From Woeseiaceae bacterium (GTDB lineage Bacteria > Pseudomonadota > Gammaproteobacteria > Steroidobacterales > Woeseiaceae): a stretch of DNA of 9,608 bases. Below are positions 1 to 6,640 of the stretch, piece by piece (positions within the stretch are counted from its first letter, which is position 1; the number at the start of each line of letters is the position of its first letter). The stretch covers positions 1 to 9,608 of the forward strand of contig JALHUQ010000058.1 of NCBI GenBank assembly GCA_022866645.1, given 5' to 3'. Below the pieces are notes generated by a model. It did no database searches, was not told where the DNA came from, and saw only the letters and a list, made by a program, of their open reading frames with translations. The position numbers were made by a program, and so were the translations under genes.

Positions 1-1615
1 CAGAAGCGGAGAAAATATCTGATTCCCGCAAATAGGAAGATGCGCTAACGTCGTACATACCCAACAGCGTATGCGAGATGTTGTCGTGTGACAGGCGCTG
101 CTCACCAAATGCTGCGAAAAGCTGCGAATCGCTGATTCGATCCTTGTGAAAGCCATTGGAAGCCCAAAAAATAAACGGCACGTTTTTTTGCGCGGCTGGC
201 GCTATCGCATAGGGAAGGCCGTGCAGATAAACACCACCTTCACCCAATGACTCGCCATGATCCGACGCATAAAAGAGGAATGTGTCGGTCTCGTCAGATT
301 TGGCACGTAACTTCTCAATTAACTGGCTAAGCAAGTAGTCGGTATAGATGATGGTGTTGTCATAAGCGTTCACTACCTCTTCCGTTGTGCAATCGGTCGG
401 AGACGCTTGCTGGCAATACGGTGTGAAAACGCCGAACCCACTCGGATAGCGGCGGCCATACGCGGGTCCATGGCTGCCGAGCGTATGTAGAACTATTAAA
501 ATATCCGGGCCATCAGCATTGAGATAACTGTCTATTTCCTGCAGGAAGATTTCATCGAAGTAGCCCATGTCGCTGTAGAACGTCGACGTTTCGTCCGGGT
601 CGTCCTGCAGATTCGAATTTTCAATTCGGTTGCAGACGTTCTTGCAACTGGAGTTATTGTCGATCCAGACAGTCTTGATTCCAGCCGCTGTCAGAATATC
701 CAGGACATTTGACTCGGAGCTGGCCTCACTTGGCTCGTAACTGTCCCGCCCCCGCATAGAAAACATGCACGGCACTGAAAATAGTGTCGATGTTCCACAG
801 GAGTCGGCTTCTGCGAATATCGCACCCGGGATGTTTTCCAGTAGCGGATTAGTCCTCCTCTCGTATCCGCCCATCGAGAAATGATCCGCGCGGGCCGTTT
901 CTCCGACAACCATGATTCCGATTGATTTCCTCGCACTGGTACTGCGCTGAAATGCTGCCGCATCGATGACATGAAATGATGGCGTGGGCCGCAGATAGTC
1001 GCGCGTCAATCGAACCATCGATATCATCGGAAAAATCGGTGTAACTGCGAATTCCAGGTCGGCCTTCTCGCGTGCGAAGTAGGCGACGAATCGAACGTTC
1101 GGTATCGTTACACCAGCTAGCAAAACAAAACCGGCCACCAGGACAAGAGCACGTACGCCCAGTTCTTTGAAGAAGGGGCGCTGTTGCAGCTGCACAAGAC
1201 TGAGCAACAGGGCCGGCAGGACGCCGAAAAACAATACATGCCGAAGCAACGGAGCTGAAGCGAGTTCAGTCGCTTCGGCAAGATTGCTATCCCGCACAGT
1301 CTCACCAATATTACGCAGCATATCCTGATCGAATACGACGCCCAGATCATTACTAAAATAGGCCAATCTCGACGATACGATCAGGAACAGGGCGATCACT
1401 GACTTCTGCAACCAGCCGAAACCCACGGCAAGGAAGATCGTAACCAGTACCAGCATCATCAAGAGTACAAGGGTCGCAAGAAAACCCGCCCCGGCAAGCG
1501 AGTAGAGGTCAGGGCCGTCGAACAGAGACCCAAATAGCCCGCTATTGCTTGCGGCTACGATAAATACTGCGGCAGCGATGGCGAGCTGCCAGGGAGCGAT
1601 TCTGACGGTGGGCAA
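1..1615 (-). CDS. eptA: Phosphoethanolamine transferase, EptA/MCR-type, C-terminus cut by window edge
   Basis: This inner-membrane enzyme family transfers phosphoethanolamine from phosphatidylethanolamine to lipid A, with the catalytic domain in the periplasm. About 538 codons are visible, so probably only a few residues are missing. The N-terminal ~190 residues are hydrophobic with several membrane spans; TM1 starts near residue 9. The catalytic domain begins around GETARA (Glu239). Next comes SCGTSTLFSVPCMF, where Thr277 aligns with the nucleophile Thr285 of MCR-1 and Cys273/Cys283 with its flanking disulfide. SDHGESLGE follows, with Asp452 and His453 as zinc ligands, then a YLHGLPY histidine. 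Cysteine pairs in NNSSCKNVC and YCQQASPTDC match the other known disulfides. The start is inferred to be TTG at 1615: the frame opens only at an upstream TGA near 1676, and there is no ATG or GTG before TM1. The Shine-Dalgarno is weak (CGGA, 9 nt away). EptA is the best-fitting subfamily; EptB or EptC-like substrates cannot be excluded. Confidence 0.9.
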   Translation of the reverse strand, partial: MPTVRIAPWQLAIAAAVFIVAASNSGLFGSLFDGPDLYSLAGAGFLATLVLLMMLVLVTIFLAVGFGWLQKSVIALFLIVSSRLAYFSNDLGVVFDQDMLRNIGETVRDSNLAEATELASAPLLRHVLFFGVLPALLLSLVQLQQRPFFKELGVRALVLVAGFVLLAGVTIPNVRFVAYFAREKADLEFAVTPIFPMISMVRLTRDYLRPTPSFHVIDAAAFQRSTSARKSIGIMVVGETARADHFSMGGYERRTNPLLENIPGAIFAEADSCGTSTLFSVPCMFSMRGRDSYEPSEASSESNVLDILTAAGIKTVWIDNNSSCKNVCNRIENSNLQDDPDETSTFYSDMGYFDEIFLQEIDSYLNADGPDILIVLHTLGSHGPAYGRRYPSGFGVFTPYCQQASPTDCTTEEVVNAYDNTIIYTDYLLSQLIEKLRAKSDETDTFLFYASDHGESLGEGGVYLHGLPYAIAPAAQKNVPFIFWASNGFHKDRISDSQLFAAFGEQRLSHDNISHTLLGMYDVSASSYLRESDIFSAS

Positions 1616-2020
1616 CGTAGGTAGTCCGTTTTTTCGTGTCTGTACGGAGTTTAGACGGTAGAACCGGGAAAATCAGTCGCCCAATGATCAGTTATTTTAA
1701 TCTGGGTCGACTTCAACACCCTCCAGCAGGCGATCTATGAGGATTCTGAATGCCCCTCGGCCCTCTCTGATGGCGCCCTCAAGCGGGGTGCCCACTGCTA
1801 TCCGACAGGTTTGTGTAGCTTGAGAAGGAGGCGATTGGTGTGGCCTTACTGTTGCTGATTTCATGGGACTCGCCAATGGCGAGATTCGTCGTGTTGTCAG
1901 AATTGGTCTGATTGCAGGCCAGGTAGTTCCAGAAAATCGAAGTCTGCACCCGGTCGCCCGGCATTAGAACGGGTCAGGGCTAAAAGGGGTCTAACCCGTT
2001 TTTGATTTTCTGCTTGTGTC
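1616..2020. other. 405-bp gap without a convincing gene
   Basis: This is the divergent gap between the EptA-like gene (leftward) and the YkgJ-type gene (rightward). It must hold both promoters, but I see no clear -35/-10 pair and no PmrA-like direct repeat. On the minus strand there is protein-like text in two frames. One runs from an ATG at 1964 to a TGA at 1779 (61 codons). The other frame ends at TAA near 1700 with the text RGAFRILIDRLLEGVEVDPD. Joining the two would need a frameshift near 1785-1800. This could be a decayed gene or chance; I do not recognise a family. The right end carries a hairpin, listed separately. Confidence 0.4.
1968..2003 (+). repeat. Hairpin with T-run, terminator-like or REP-like
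   Basis: AACGGGT (1968-1974) pairs perfectly with ACCCGTT (1994-2000), with a 19-nt loop, and the stem runs straight into TTTTT (1999-2003). The loop holds a second GGGTC copy, so the unit contains two direct GGGTC copies plus the inverted arm. As a rho-independent terminator it would act on rightward transcription, yet no gene ends just upstream on that strand. The long loop is poor for a terminator. A dispersed extragenic palindromic repeat is the other reading. Only genome-wide copy number would decide. Confidence 0.35.
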
Positions 2021-2425
2021 ATGTACTCTCGCCTCATGAAAAAATGCAATTCATGCGGAAAGTGCTGCGAGACGGCTGGCAACGGCGGTTTGTCTGCTTC
2101 TGCGGAAGAGATCGACTGGTGGGAGACACACCGACCCGATATCGCGCGCTACGCCATCGGCGGAAAAATATGGGTAGACCCGGCGACCGGCGAGTACTTT
2201 GCTCGATGTCCCTGGTTGCAGAAGTCGCCGGATGGCAAGCGATTCACTTGCGATATTTATGACGACCGCCCTGAAGACTGCCGATACTATCCTGTTGACA
2301 TAGCGCAGATGATCGAAGATCAGTGCGAAATGCTCGAGCCGCGCGATTTATTGAATCACAGGAAGGCGCAGAGAGAACTTGATTTGTTGATGGCAGACAG
2401 CCGGCCGCCAGTCAGCGAGCGCTAA
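2021..2425 (+). CDS. YkgJ-family CxxCxxCC cluster protein
   Basis: Small cytoplasmic protein of the YkgJ-type putative zinc- or iron-chelating family, 134 aa from the first ATG. The diagnostic motif KKCNSCGKCC gives Cys9, Cys12, Cys15 and Cys16. Further conserved-looking cysteines are Cys63 (RCPWL), Cys77 and Cys87 (CDIYDDRPEDCRYYP). Together these eight-odd ligands suggest a bound metal or Fe-S centre. The biochemical role of the family is not established. The start is ambiguous: ATG at 2021 or ATG at 2036 (MKKCNSC), neither with a recognisable Shine-Dalgarno. The second would put the Cys motif at the very N-terminus, as is usual in the family. The gene converges on the cyclic-nucleotide-binding gene with 15 bp between stops. 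Confidence 0.85.
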   Translation: MYSRLMKKCNSCGKCCETAGNGGLSASAEEIDWWETHRPDIARYAIGGKIWVDPATGEYFARCPWLQKSPDGKRFTCDIYDDRPEDCRYYPVDIAQMIEDQCEMLEPRDLLNHRKAQRELDLLMADSRPPVSER

Positions 2426-2440
2426 TCGTTTTTGGTCGCC

Positions 2441-2920
2441 TCAGTATCGCCCGTGCTGCTTGAAGATGTAGTTACTGAGCTCGATATACTCATGATTCAT
2501 CTGGTGCATGATGCGATGCGCCGACCGGGCAACCGCCCGCATGACTTTGTAAACCAACTGCGGGTCTTCATGAATGACTTTTTCGAAGTCCTCCCGGTCG
2601 AGGCTAAGCACCCGGCAATCACTTAGTGCACGTAATCCTACCGTGTGAACATTGCTGTCCAGGAAGCTGAGTTCGCCCGTGAGATGGCCTTCCCTGACGA
2701 TTGCGATACTGGCTGTACCGTCGGCGGCGGTGCGTTTTACAACCTCGATATTGCCTGCAATGACTACGTAGAGAGAATCGTCCGTCGTGCCCTCACAAAT
2801 GAGATATTCCCCGCCATGCAACTCTTTGACGTGCATAATTTCGGCGAGTTTGGCGGCCTCATCATCCGAAAGCTCACTGCCGAGGCGTGAATTCAGAATC
2901 TCTTTTTCTACTGTGTTCAT
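2441..2920 (-). CDS. Stand-alone cyclic-nucleotide-binding-domain protein
   Basis: 159-aa cytoplasmic protein consisting almost wholly of a CRP-type cyclic-nucleotide-binding beta-roll (about residues 15-120) with a helical tail (about 121-159). There is no helix-turn-helix, so it is not a CRP/FNR regulator and probably works by protein contact. The pocket motif is seen at GHLTGELSFLD: Gly82 and Glu83 match the phosphate-binding cassette, but the usual Pro-Arg-Ala/Ser/Thr is Val-His-Thr (91-93), so the phosphate-contacting arginine is replaced by His92. Cyclic-nucleotide binding is therefore doubtful. The start at 2920 was chosen over an in-frame ATG 21 codons upstream (2983), because GGAG lies 7 nt before it (complement of 2928-2931) and the extension would add unrelated sequence before the domain. 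It lies 121 bp downstream of the methyltransferase-like gene on the same strand, possibly co-transcribed. Confidence 0.87.
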   Translation of the reverse strand: MNTVEKEILNSRLGSELSDDEAAKLAEIMHVKELHGGEYLICEGTTDDSLYVVIAGNIEVVKRTAADGTASIAIVREGHLTGELSFLDSNVHTVGLRALSDCRVLSLDREDFEKVIHEDPQLVYKVMRAVARSAHRIMHQMNHEYIELSNYIFKQHGRY

Positions 2921-3041
2921 GGTGTTTCTCCAGTGCAGAAAAACTAACGGTTTCGCAAGTAGCGGTCTATTCGGGATAACCACTAACTGAGGCGGCGAAT
3001 CTCCCCAAAATGGTCAAATCACGGCCAGCTTTTTCCAGATC

Positions 3042-3785
3042 CTAAGGCTTCCGGAACAGCAGCGTAAATCGATCGGTGTTACCCGTTACCGAGTGCCTGC
3101 CCACCTCGTACTCCAACTCGTCATCAGCTCGAAAATGCAGGTCAGAGTAGTCCACGAACTCGAAACCGAGATCAAGCATTTCTTTGATGACCAGTACCGG
3201 GTCAATGCGGCGGCGATTTTCATTATCCAGTGCTTCCATGTGACGGCGTGTATGGTCGATTACACCGTACAGACCACCACTCCTGAGTGCTTTGAAGACC
3301 TGCAAATTGATCTTGTTGCGCGACTCCTCACCGAAATTGTGTTGATTGCGAAACGTCAAAACCATGTCCAGATCTGATACGCCAAATTCGAAGTCATCGG
3401 CTACATAGAAGCGCTCGCCGTCCGGTCGACGTATGTTGTCGTTTGTGGCCAGCGCGACGACTTTCTCGAATCCTGGCGTACTCAGGACGTCCGTCTGAAC
3501 CCGGCCAGTGCCAAGCGCAACATACAGCTGGCCGTCTTCGGCCAAAACGGGCGCGAGCACTCGAGTGTACCAACCGCCTCCCGGTAGCAGTTCGAGGACG
3601 CGCATGTTGTCTTTCAAACCGAAAAATTTCAGCGTCTCCAGCGGCAGGCGATTATTGTCGCGATCGCGGTCGGCCTGTGGGCGCGATTCTGCAGCGAGCG
3701 CGGCTATGACTTTGGCGTCGATCTCGTTAGCAGCAAAAGCGCCGATCGACAGGAGCAGCAAGAGGGCAGTGGTCAGTAATTTCAT
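3042..3785 (-). CDS. Exported SAM-methyltransferase-like protein
   Basis: 247-aa protein with a clear Sec signal peptide: Lys2, a leucine-rich core, and cleavage after AFA (residue 18). The mature part has a class I methyltransferase-like fold. Motif I is VLELLPGGGWYTRVLAP (Glu65, Gly69-Gly71), followed by a strand with FGVSDLDMVLTFRNQHNF, the post-motif helix and the GGLYGVIDHTR segment. This matches a family of predicted methyltransferases that often carry signal peptides (COG4798-like). No substrate is known for these, and SAM is not expected in the periplasm, so actual methyl transfer is uncertain. AGGA lies 8 nt before the ATG. The gene is divergent from the cupin gene, with 87 bp between starts. 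Confidence 0.82.
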   Translation of the reverse strand: MKLLTTALLLLLSIGAFAANEIDAKVIAALAAESRPQADRDRDNNRLPLETLKFFGLKDNMRVLELLPGGGWYTRVLAPVLAEDGQLYVALGTGRVQTDVLSTPGFEKVVALATNDNIRRPDGERFYVADDFEFGVSDLDMVLTFRNQHNFGEESRNKINLQVFKALRSGGLYGVIDHTRRHMEALDNENRRRIDPVLVIKEMLDLGFEFVDYSDLHFRADDELEYEVGRHSVTGNTDRFTLLFRKP

Positions 3786-3872
3786 ATTCAGAGTCCTTCG
3801 TGGCAGGATTGAAGCCTAACAGCTTCTGCATAACGTGTACTATTTCGGTCGGATGAATCAAGGGATATCGGT
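3786..3872. promoter_or_regulatory. Divergent intergenic region between methyltransferase-like and cupin genes
   Basis: This 87-bp gap must hold the start signals for both divergent genes. It contains a small inverted repeat, GAAGC (3811-3815) and GCTTC (3822-3826) with a 6-nt spacer, at its centre, which could be an operator half-site pair. No promoter hexamers are convincing on either strand. Ribosome binding sites are visible at both ends: AGGA for the leftward gene and AGGG before the rightward one. Confidence 0.3.
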
Positions 3873-4430
3873 ATGGAATTGGAACAATTTATCGCCGATT
3901 GTAAAACGGCCGTTTTGGACCGGGCGCCGACGAAGGCCGTGCGTGAGATTGTCGGGCGTGCTGTCGCGGATCCGGCAGTATTGCTGAAAGCACTCGGCAA
4001 ACCGGAGCGCGGCGGCGTCAATCGCATTCATGTATCCGACGACCTCACTATTCTTAATGTGATCTGGGCACCGTACATGACGCTAAAGCCACACAACCAC
4101 AATATGTGGGCGGTCATCGGCGTGTACGGCGGTCGTGAGGACAATATTTTCTGGCGCAGGATTAAGGACGATCCTGACGGTCGCATCGAGGCAGCCGGTG
4201 CGAAATCGATCGGCATTCATGATGTCCGACCCCTGGGCGAGGATATTATTCACTCGGTGACGAATCCGACGACGAAGCTAACGGGTGCTATTCACGTCTA
4301 CGGTGGCGATTTTTTCGAAATGCATCGCAGTGAATGGGAGCCGGAGAGCCTGCAGGAACGACCCTACAATCTGGAACGCAATATGAAGCTCTTTGAAGAC
4401 GCGAACAGAATCATGGCGGTCGTGCAATGA
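3873..4430 (+). CDS. Cysteine dioxygenase-like cupin protein
   Basis: 185-aa predicted cytoplasmic, non-haem iron cupin related to thiol dioxygenases (cysteine or 3-mercaptopropionate dioxygenase-like). After an N-terminal helical part (1-50), the beta-barrel shows KPHNHNMWAVIGVYGGRED, where His74 and His76 are the first two metal ligands. The third is probably His127 in LGEDIIHSVTN. IHVYGGDFF (His141) corresponds to the C-terminal cupin strand. The usual reaction would be oxygenation of a small thiol to a sulfinate, but the substrate is not readable from sequence. AGGG lies about 8 nt before the ATG. The stop overlaps the ATG of the following gene (ATGA at 4427), which indicates translational coupling to the secreted DsrE-like relic. 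Confidence 0.83.
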   Translation: MELEQFIADCKTAVLDRAPTKAVREIVGRAVADPAVLLKALGKPERGGVNRIHVSDDLTILNVIWAPYMTLKPHNHNMWAVIGVYGGREDNIFWRRIKDDPDGRIEAAGAKSIGIHDVRPLGEDIIHSVTNPTTKLTGAIHVYGGDFFEMHRSEWEPESLQERPYNLERNMKLFEDANRIMAVVQ

Positions 4431-4681
4431 CGATTAAGAGTCTGCACAGTTGTTCTGCTGCTGGTTTGCGCACAGGTGTTCGCGGCCGAACCGTCGTTTG
4501 GGGCTATTATAGAAGGGTACGGACCGGCACTAAAGTCTCTACTGAGCGATTCGGCATATCGAACTCGATTCGGAATAGAAAACCCGAACACCGGATTGCT
4601 GGACAAACTCGCGTCCGCCGGGGTTCCGCTATGACGATGTTGACCGTGCTGCAGTCCGATGGGTACGCGTTGTCACGCTGA
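4427..4681 (+). pseudogene. Secreted DsrE/DsrF-family protein, degraded by deletions and frameshifts
   Basis: The text is split between two frames. Frame 1 starts at ATG 4427 with MTIKSL. The next frame, entered after about 4444, reads TVVLLLVCAQVFAAEPSFG, the core and cleavage site of a signal peptide. It continues through IIEGYGP, ALKSLLSDSAYRTRF and NPNTGLLDKLASAGVP, and meets TGA at 4632-4634. The first frame then resumes as SAMTMLTVLQSDGYALSR and stops at 4681. These blocks match the order of secreted DsrE-like proteins, which are usually about twice as long. Missing parts appear to be about 50-60 residues between GYGP and ALKSLL (in frame) and about 20-30 residues between AGVP and SAM, where YVCGQ-type text with the conserved cysteine is expected. 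An extra base near 4445 explains the first shift. The ATGA overlap with the cupin stop shows it was once coupled to that gene. Family assignment is from recalled motifs. Confidence 0.65.
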
Positions 4682-5992
4682 CTCAGTAGCGGGAAGCGTA
4701 TTACGGGGCAGATCGGTGACCTTTTTCTCTTCTCGATCGGTCAAAAACGGCAGCAACGACACCGCCAGAATGATCAGCGCGCAGTCTATGTACAAGGCGG
4801 CTGAATAGTTGATTCGCCCGGCGACCTGACCTTGCCAGTAATTCGCAATGACAATCGAGAGATTTGAGAGTGCCATATAGGCAGTGAACTGCGTCGCTGC
4901 CACGGCCGGGTTCGTCAGTCCCATAAAGATAGAGGCCTGCACACCGTAGGCCAGGCCATAGATCAAGCCGTGTAACATGATGGCGGCGTAAAAATGCGCA
5001 ATCGGAATAGCAGACAAACCGACCGTCGAGATTTGGATGGCAAGAAACAAGGTTGGCACAGCACCCAGAGAAAAGAAAAAGGCGACCACCTTCTTGACAC
5101 CCAATTTGTCACCCAACAAACCGCCCAGGACACAGCCAATACCGGCAAACGCTGAGTTCGAGATCGCGACCTGCGAAATCTGTGCTTCGCTCAAGCCGTA
5201 GTCGACCTGCAAGGTCGCGAGCAGGCCATAAGCGAGTGCCATTGCGCCTTTCGGCAGAATGGCAAACAGCAACCCTAACTTGGGCCCGGCTCCTGACTCC
5301 ATGACACCGCTATAGAGATCCTTTCCGAACTGGCGGGTTACACCAAGAAAGTGCTCGAGCGCGCCAACCCGCCGCGGCGCTTCTGCAAGCGTGGCTTCCG
5401 GGTCTTCGATGTACATCAAACAAAACGTCATGCTGGCCAGAAGCATCGCGCTGACATAGAGCAAGGACGCCTCGAATCCCCAGAGACTCGAAATAAAGAT
5501 AGCGCCGCCACCGCCTAACGCGATACCCAGATATTGGCCGCCAAACATGAAGCCGTTGCCCGACGCTCTTTCGTCTTTTCTTAGCACGCTGACCGCGAGC
5601 GAGTCGATCGCGACGTCCTGCGTGGCGCAGAAGAAGTTGTTGAGTACGATCATCCACAAGAGGAGATTGAATTGCGCCGAAAAGTCTATGATTGCTGTGA
5701 CAATCAAAGTGATGATCATCATCATCGTACAAGTGACGATCCACGCCTTGCGTCCACCGTAACGGCGGAGCTTGACGATGTCGATCAGTGGCGCCCATGC
5801 CCACTTGAAAGACCAGGGTAGAAAAAGCGCCGCGACGAACAGGCCGATTTGCTCCAGCGTTACGCCTTCCATCCGCATGAAGGCGACCATGGCGGTCGAC
5901 GAGAATCCGTAGGGGACACCTTCCGATATGTAAAGTATGCCGAACGCCGACAAACGTCCGTTGCGGCTCGCGAACAGTGATCGTGAACTCAT
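4673..5992 (-). CDS. ampG: AmpG-like MFS permease (muropeptide transporter family)
   Basis: 439-aa inner-membrane protein with about 12 predicted spans, in the AmpG/SLC33 branch of the major facilitator superfamily. Hallmarks are YISEGVPYGF (21-30) in TM1, PWSFKWAWAPLID (59-71) between TM2 and TM3, RRYGGRKAWI (76-85), and ATQDVAIDSLAV (123-134) in TM4. AmpG imports anhydro-muropeptides released during peptidoglycan turnover for recycling. The protein is shorter than E. coli AmpG (491 aa, 14 spans), so a different but related substrate is possible. The ATG lacks a good Shine-Dalgarno. It lies 38 bp behind the rhomboid stop and is probably the last gene of the ABC-rhomboid-permease operon. Its 3' end overlaps the convergent DsrE-like relic by 9 bp. 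Confidence 0.85.
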   Translation of the reverse strand: MSSRSLFASRNGRLSAFGILYISEGVPYGFSSTAMVAFMRMEGVTLEQIGLFVAALFLPWSFKWAWAPLIDIVKLRRYGGRKAWIVTCTMMMIITLIVTAIIDFSAQFNLLLWMIVLNNFFCATQDVAIDSLAVSVLRKDERASGNGFMFGGQYLGIALGGGGAIFISSLWGFEASLLYVSAMLLASMTFCLMYIEDPEATLAEAPRRVGALEHFLGVTRQFGKDLYSGVMESGAGPKLGLLFAILPKGAMALAYGLLATLQVDYGLSEAQISQVAISNSAFAGIGCVLGGLLGDKLGVKKVVAFFFSLGAVPTLFLAIQISTVGLSAIPIAHFYAAIMLHGLIYGLAYGVQASIFMGLTNPAVAATQFTAYMALSNLSIVIANYWQGQVAGRINYSAALYIDCALIILAVSLLPFLTDREEKKVTDLPRNTLPATESA

Positions 5993-6030
5993 ATTGTCTT
6001 AGTTGTTGTTGGTGGTGAGTCGACTTTACC

Positions 6031-6627
6031 TTAGCCGAATAGCCGTGCAAATGCGCCGGGATCCGTGAGCGCCACGAACATCAGCCCGCTGATCGCACCG
6101 CACAGGTGCGCGTCATGATTGATGCGTCCCGTGTCTTGCCTCGACGCCCAATAGGAATAAGCGACATAGCCGATCGCGAACAGGAATGCCGGGATCGGTA
6201 CAGGTATCGGGATTATCATCAAAGGCATGGTCGGGAAGTAGACGATAAAGGCGAAAAGAACAGCCGATATCGCGCCGGACGCACCGAGGGACGCATAGCC
6301 GGGGTTATTTCTTTGTTTGTACCAGGTGCAGGTGTGACTAACGATCAGGCCGAAGAAATACAGTACGAGGAACGGCACCGTGCCGATAAATTTTTCCATC
6401 GGGAACGCGAAGAAATAGAACGTGAACATATTGAACAACAAATGCCCGACATCAGCATGTACGAAGCCGCTCAAAATGATGGTGTCGTATTGGTGTTTGC
6501 GATGAAAATAATAGGGTCGGAACAGACACAGATCGATAATTCGTGGCGACCGAAACAAACCCATCAGGCTGATGCCGATCGTCAGTATCATGATGAGCGG
6601 TGCTGCTACGCTGCCACTTTCAAACAT
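6031..6627 (-). CDS. Rhomboid-family intramembrane serine protease
   Basis: 198-aa multi-span inner-membrane protein with the complete rhomboid signature. HADVGHLLFNM gives the HxxxN motif (His62, Asn66) in TM2. ASLGASGAISA carries the catalytic Ser117 in GxSG. NHDAHLCGAISG gives the catalytic His174 with the GxxxG-like helix packing. Rhomboids cut membrane-anchored proteins within or next to their transmembrane helix. The length fits the compact six-span bacterial form. Between spans 4 and 5 is an unusual Ile/Pro-alternating stretch (IIPIPVPIPAF, 138-148). GAGGA precedes the ATG by about 6 nt. It begins 13 bp after the ABC exporter stop, so the two are surely co-transcribed. No obvious substrate is encoded here. 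Confidence 0.9.
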   Translation of the reverse strand: MFESGSVAAPLIMILTIGISLMGLFRSPRIIDLCLFRPYYFHRKHQYDTIILSGFVHADVGHLLFNMFTFYFFAFPMEKFIGTVPFLVLYFFGLIVSHTCTWYKQRNNPGYASLGASGAISAVLFAFIVYFPTMPLMIIPIPVPIPAFLFAIGYVAYSYWASRQDTGRINHDAHLCGAISGLMFVALTDPGAFARLFG

Positions 6628-6640
6628 TTCTGTTCCTCAT

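Noticed and set aside
2002..2262. 86-codon plus-strand frame overlapping the YkgJ-type gene
   Set aside because: The overlapping frame has the diagnostic CxxCxxCC motif and this one has no recognisable features.
2411..2440. Possible bidirectional terminator between the convergent YkgJ and cyclic-nucleotide genes (AGCGAGCGCT followed by T-run)
   Set aside because: The stem is only four base pairs, too weak to support a terminator call.
3805..3850. Possible rightward promoter (TTGAAG with TAACGT or TACTAT)
   Set aside because: The hexamers match the consensus poorly and spacing alternatives are equally weak, so no specific promoter is called.
4427..4681. Intact 84-aa ORF read in a single frame
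   Set aside because: Its central part is low-quality text, while the neighbouring frame holds a signal peptide and DsrE-like blocks, so it is a relic and not a real single-frame protein.
5310..6050. 246-codon open frame on the same strand as the AmpG-like gene
   Set aside because: It is an out-of-frame shadow, rich in Arg/His/Gln and without domain features; the AmpG frame has all family motifs.
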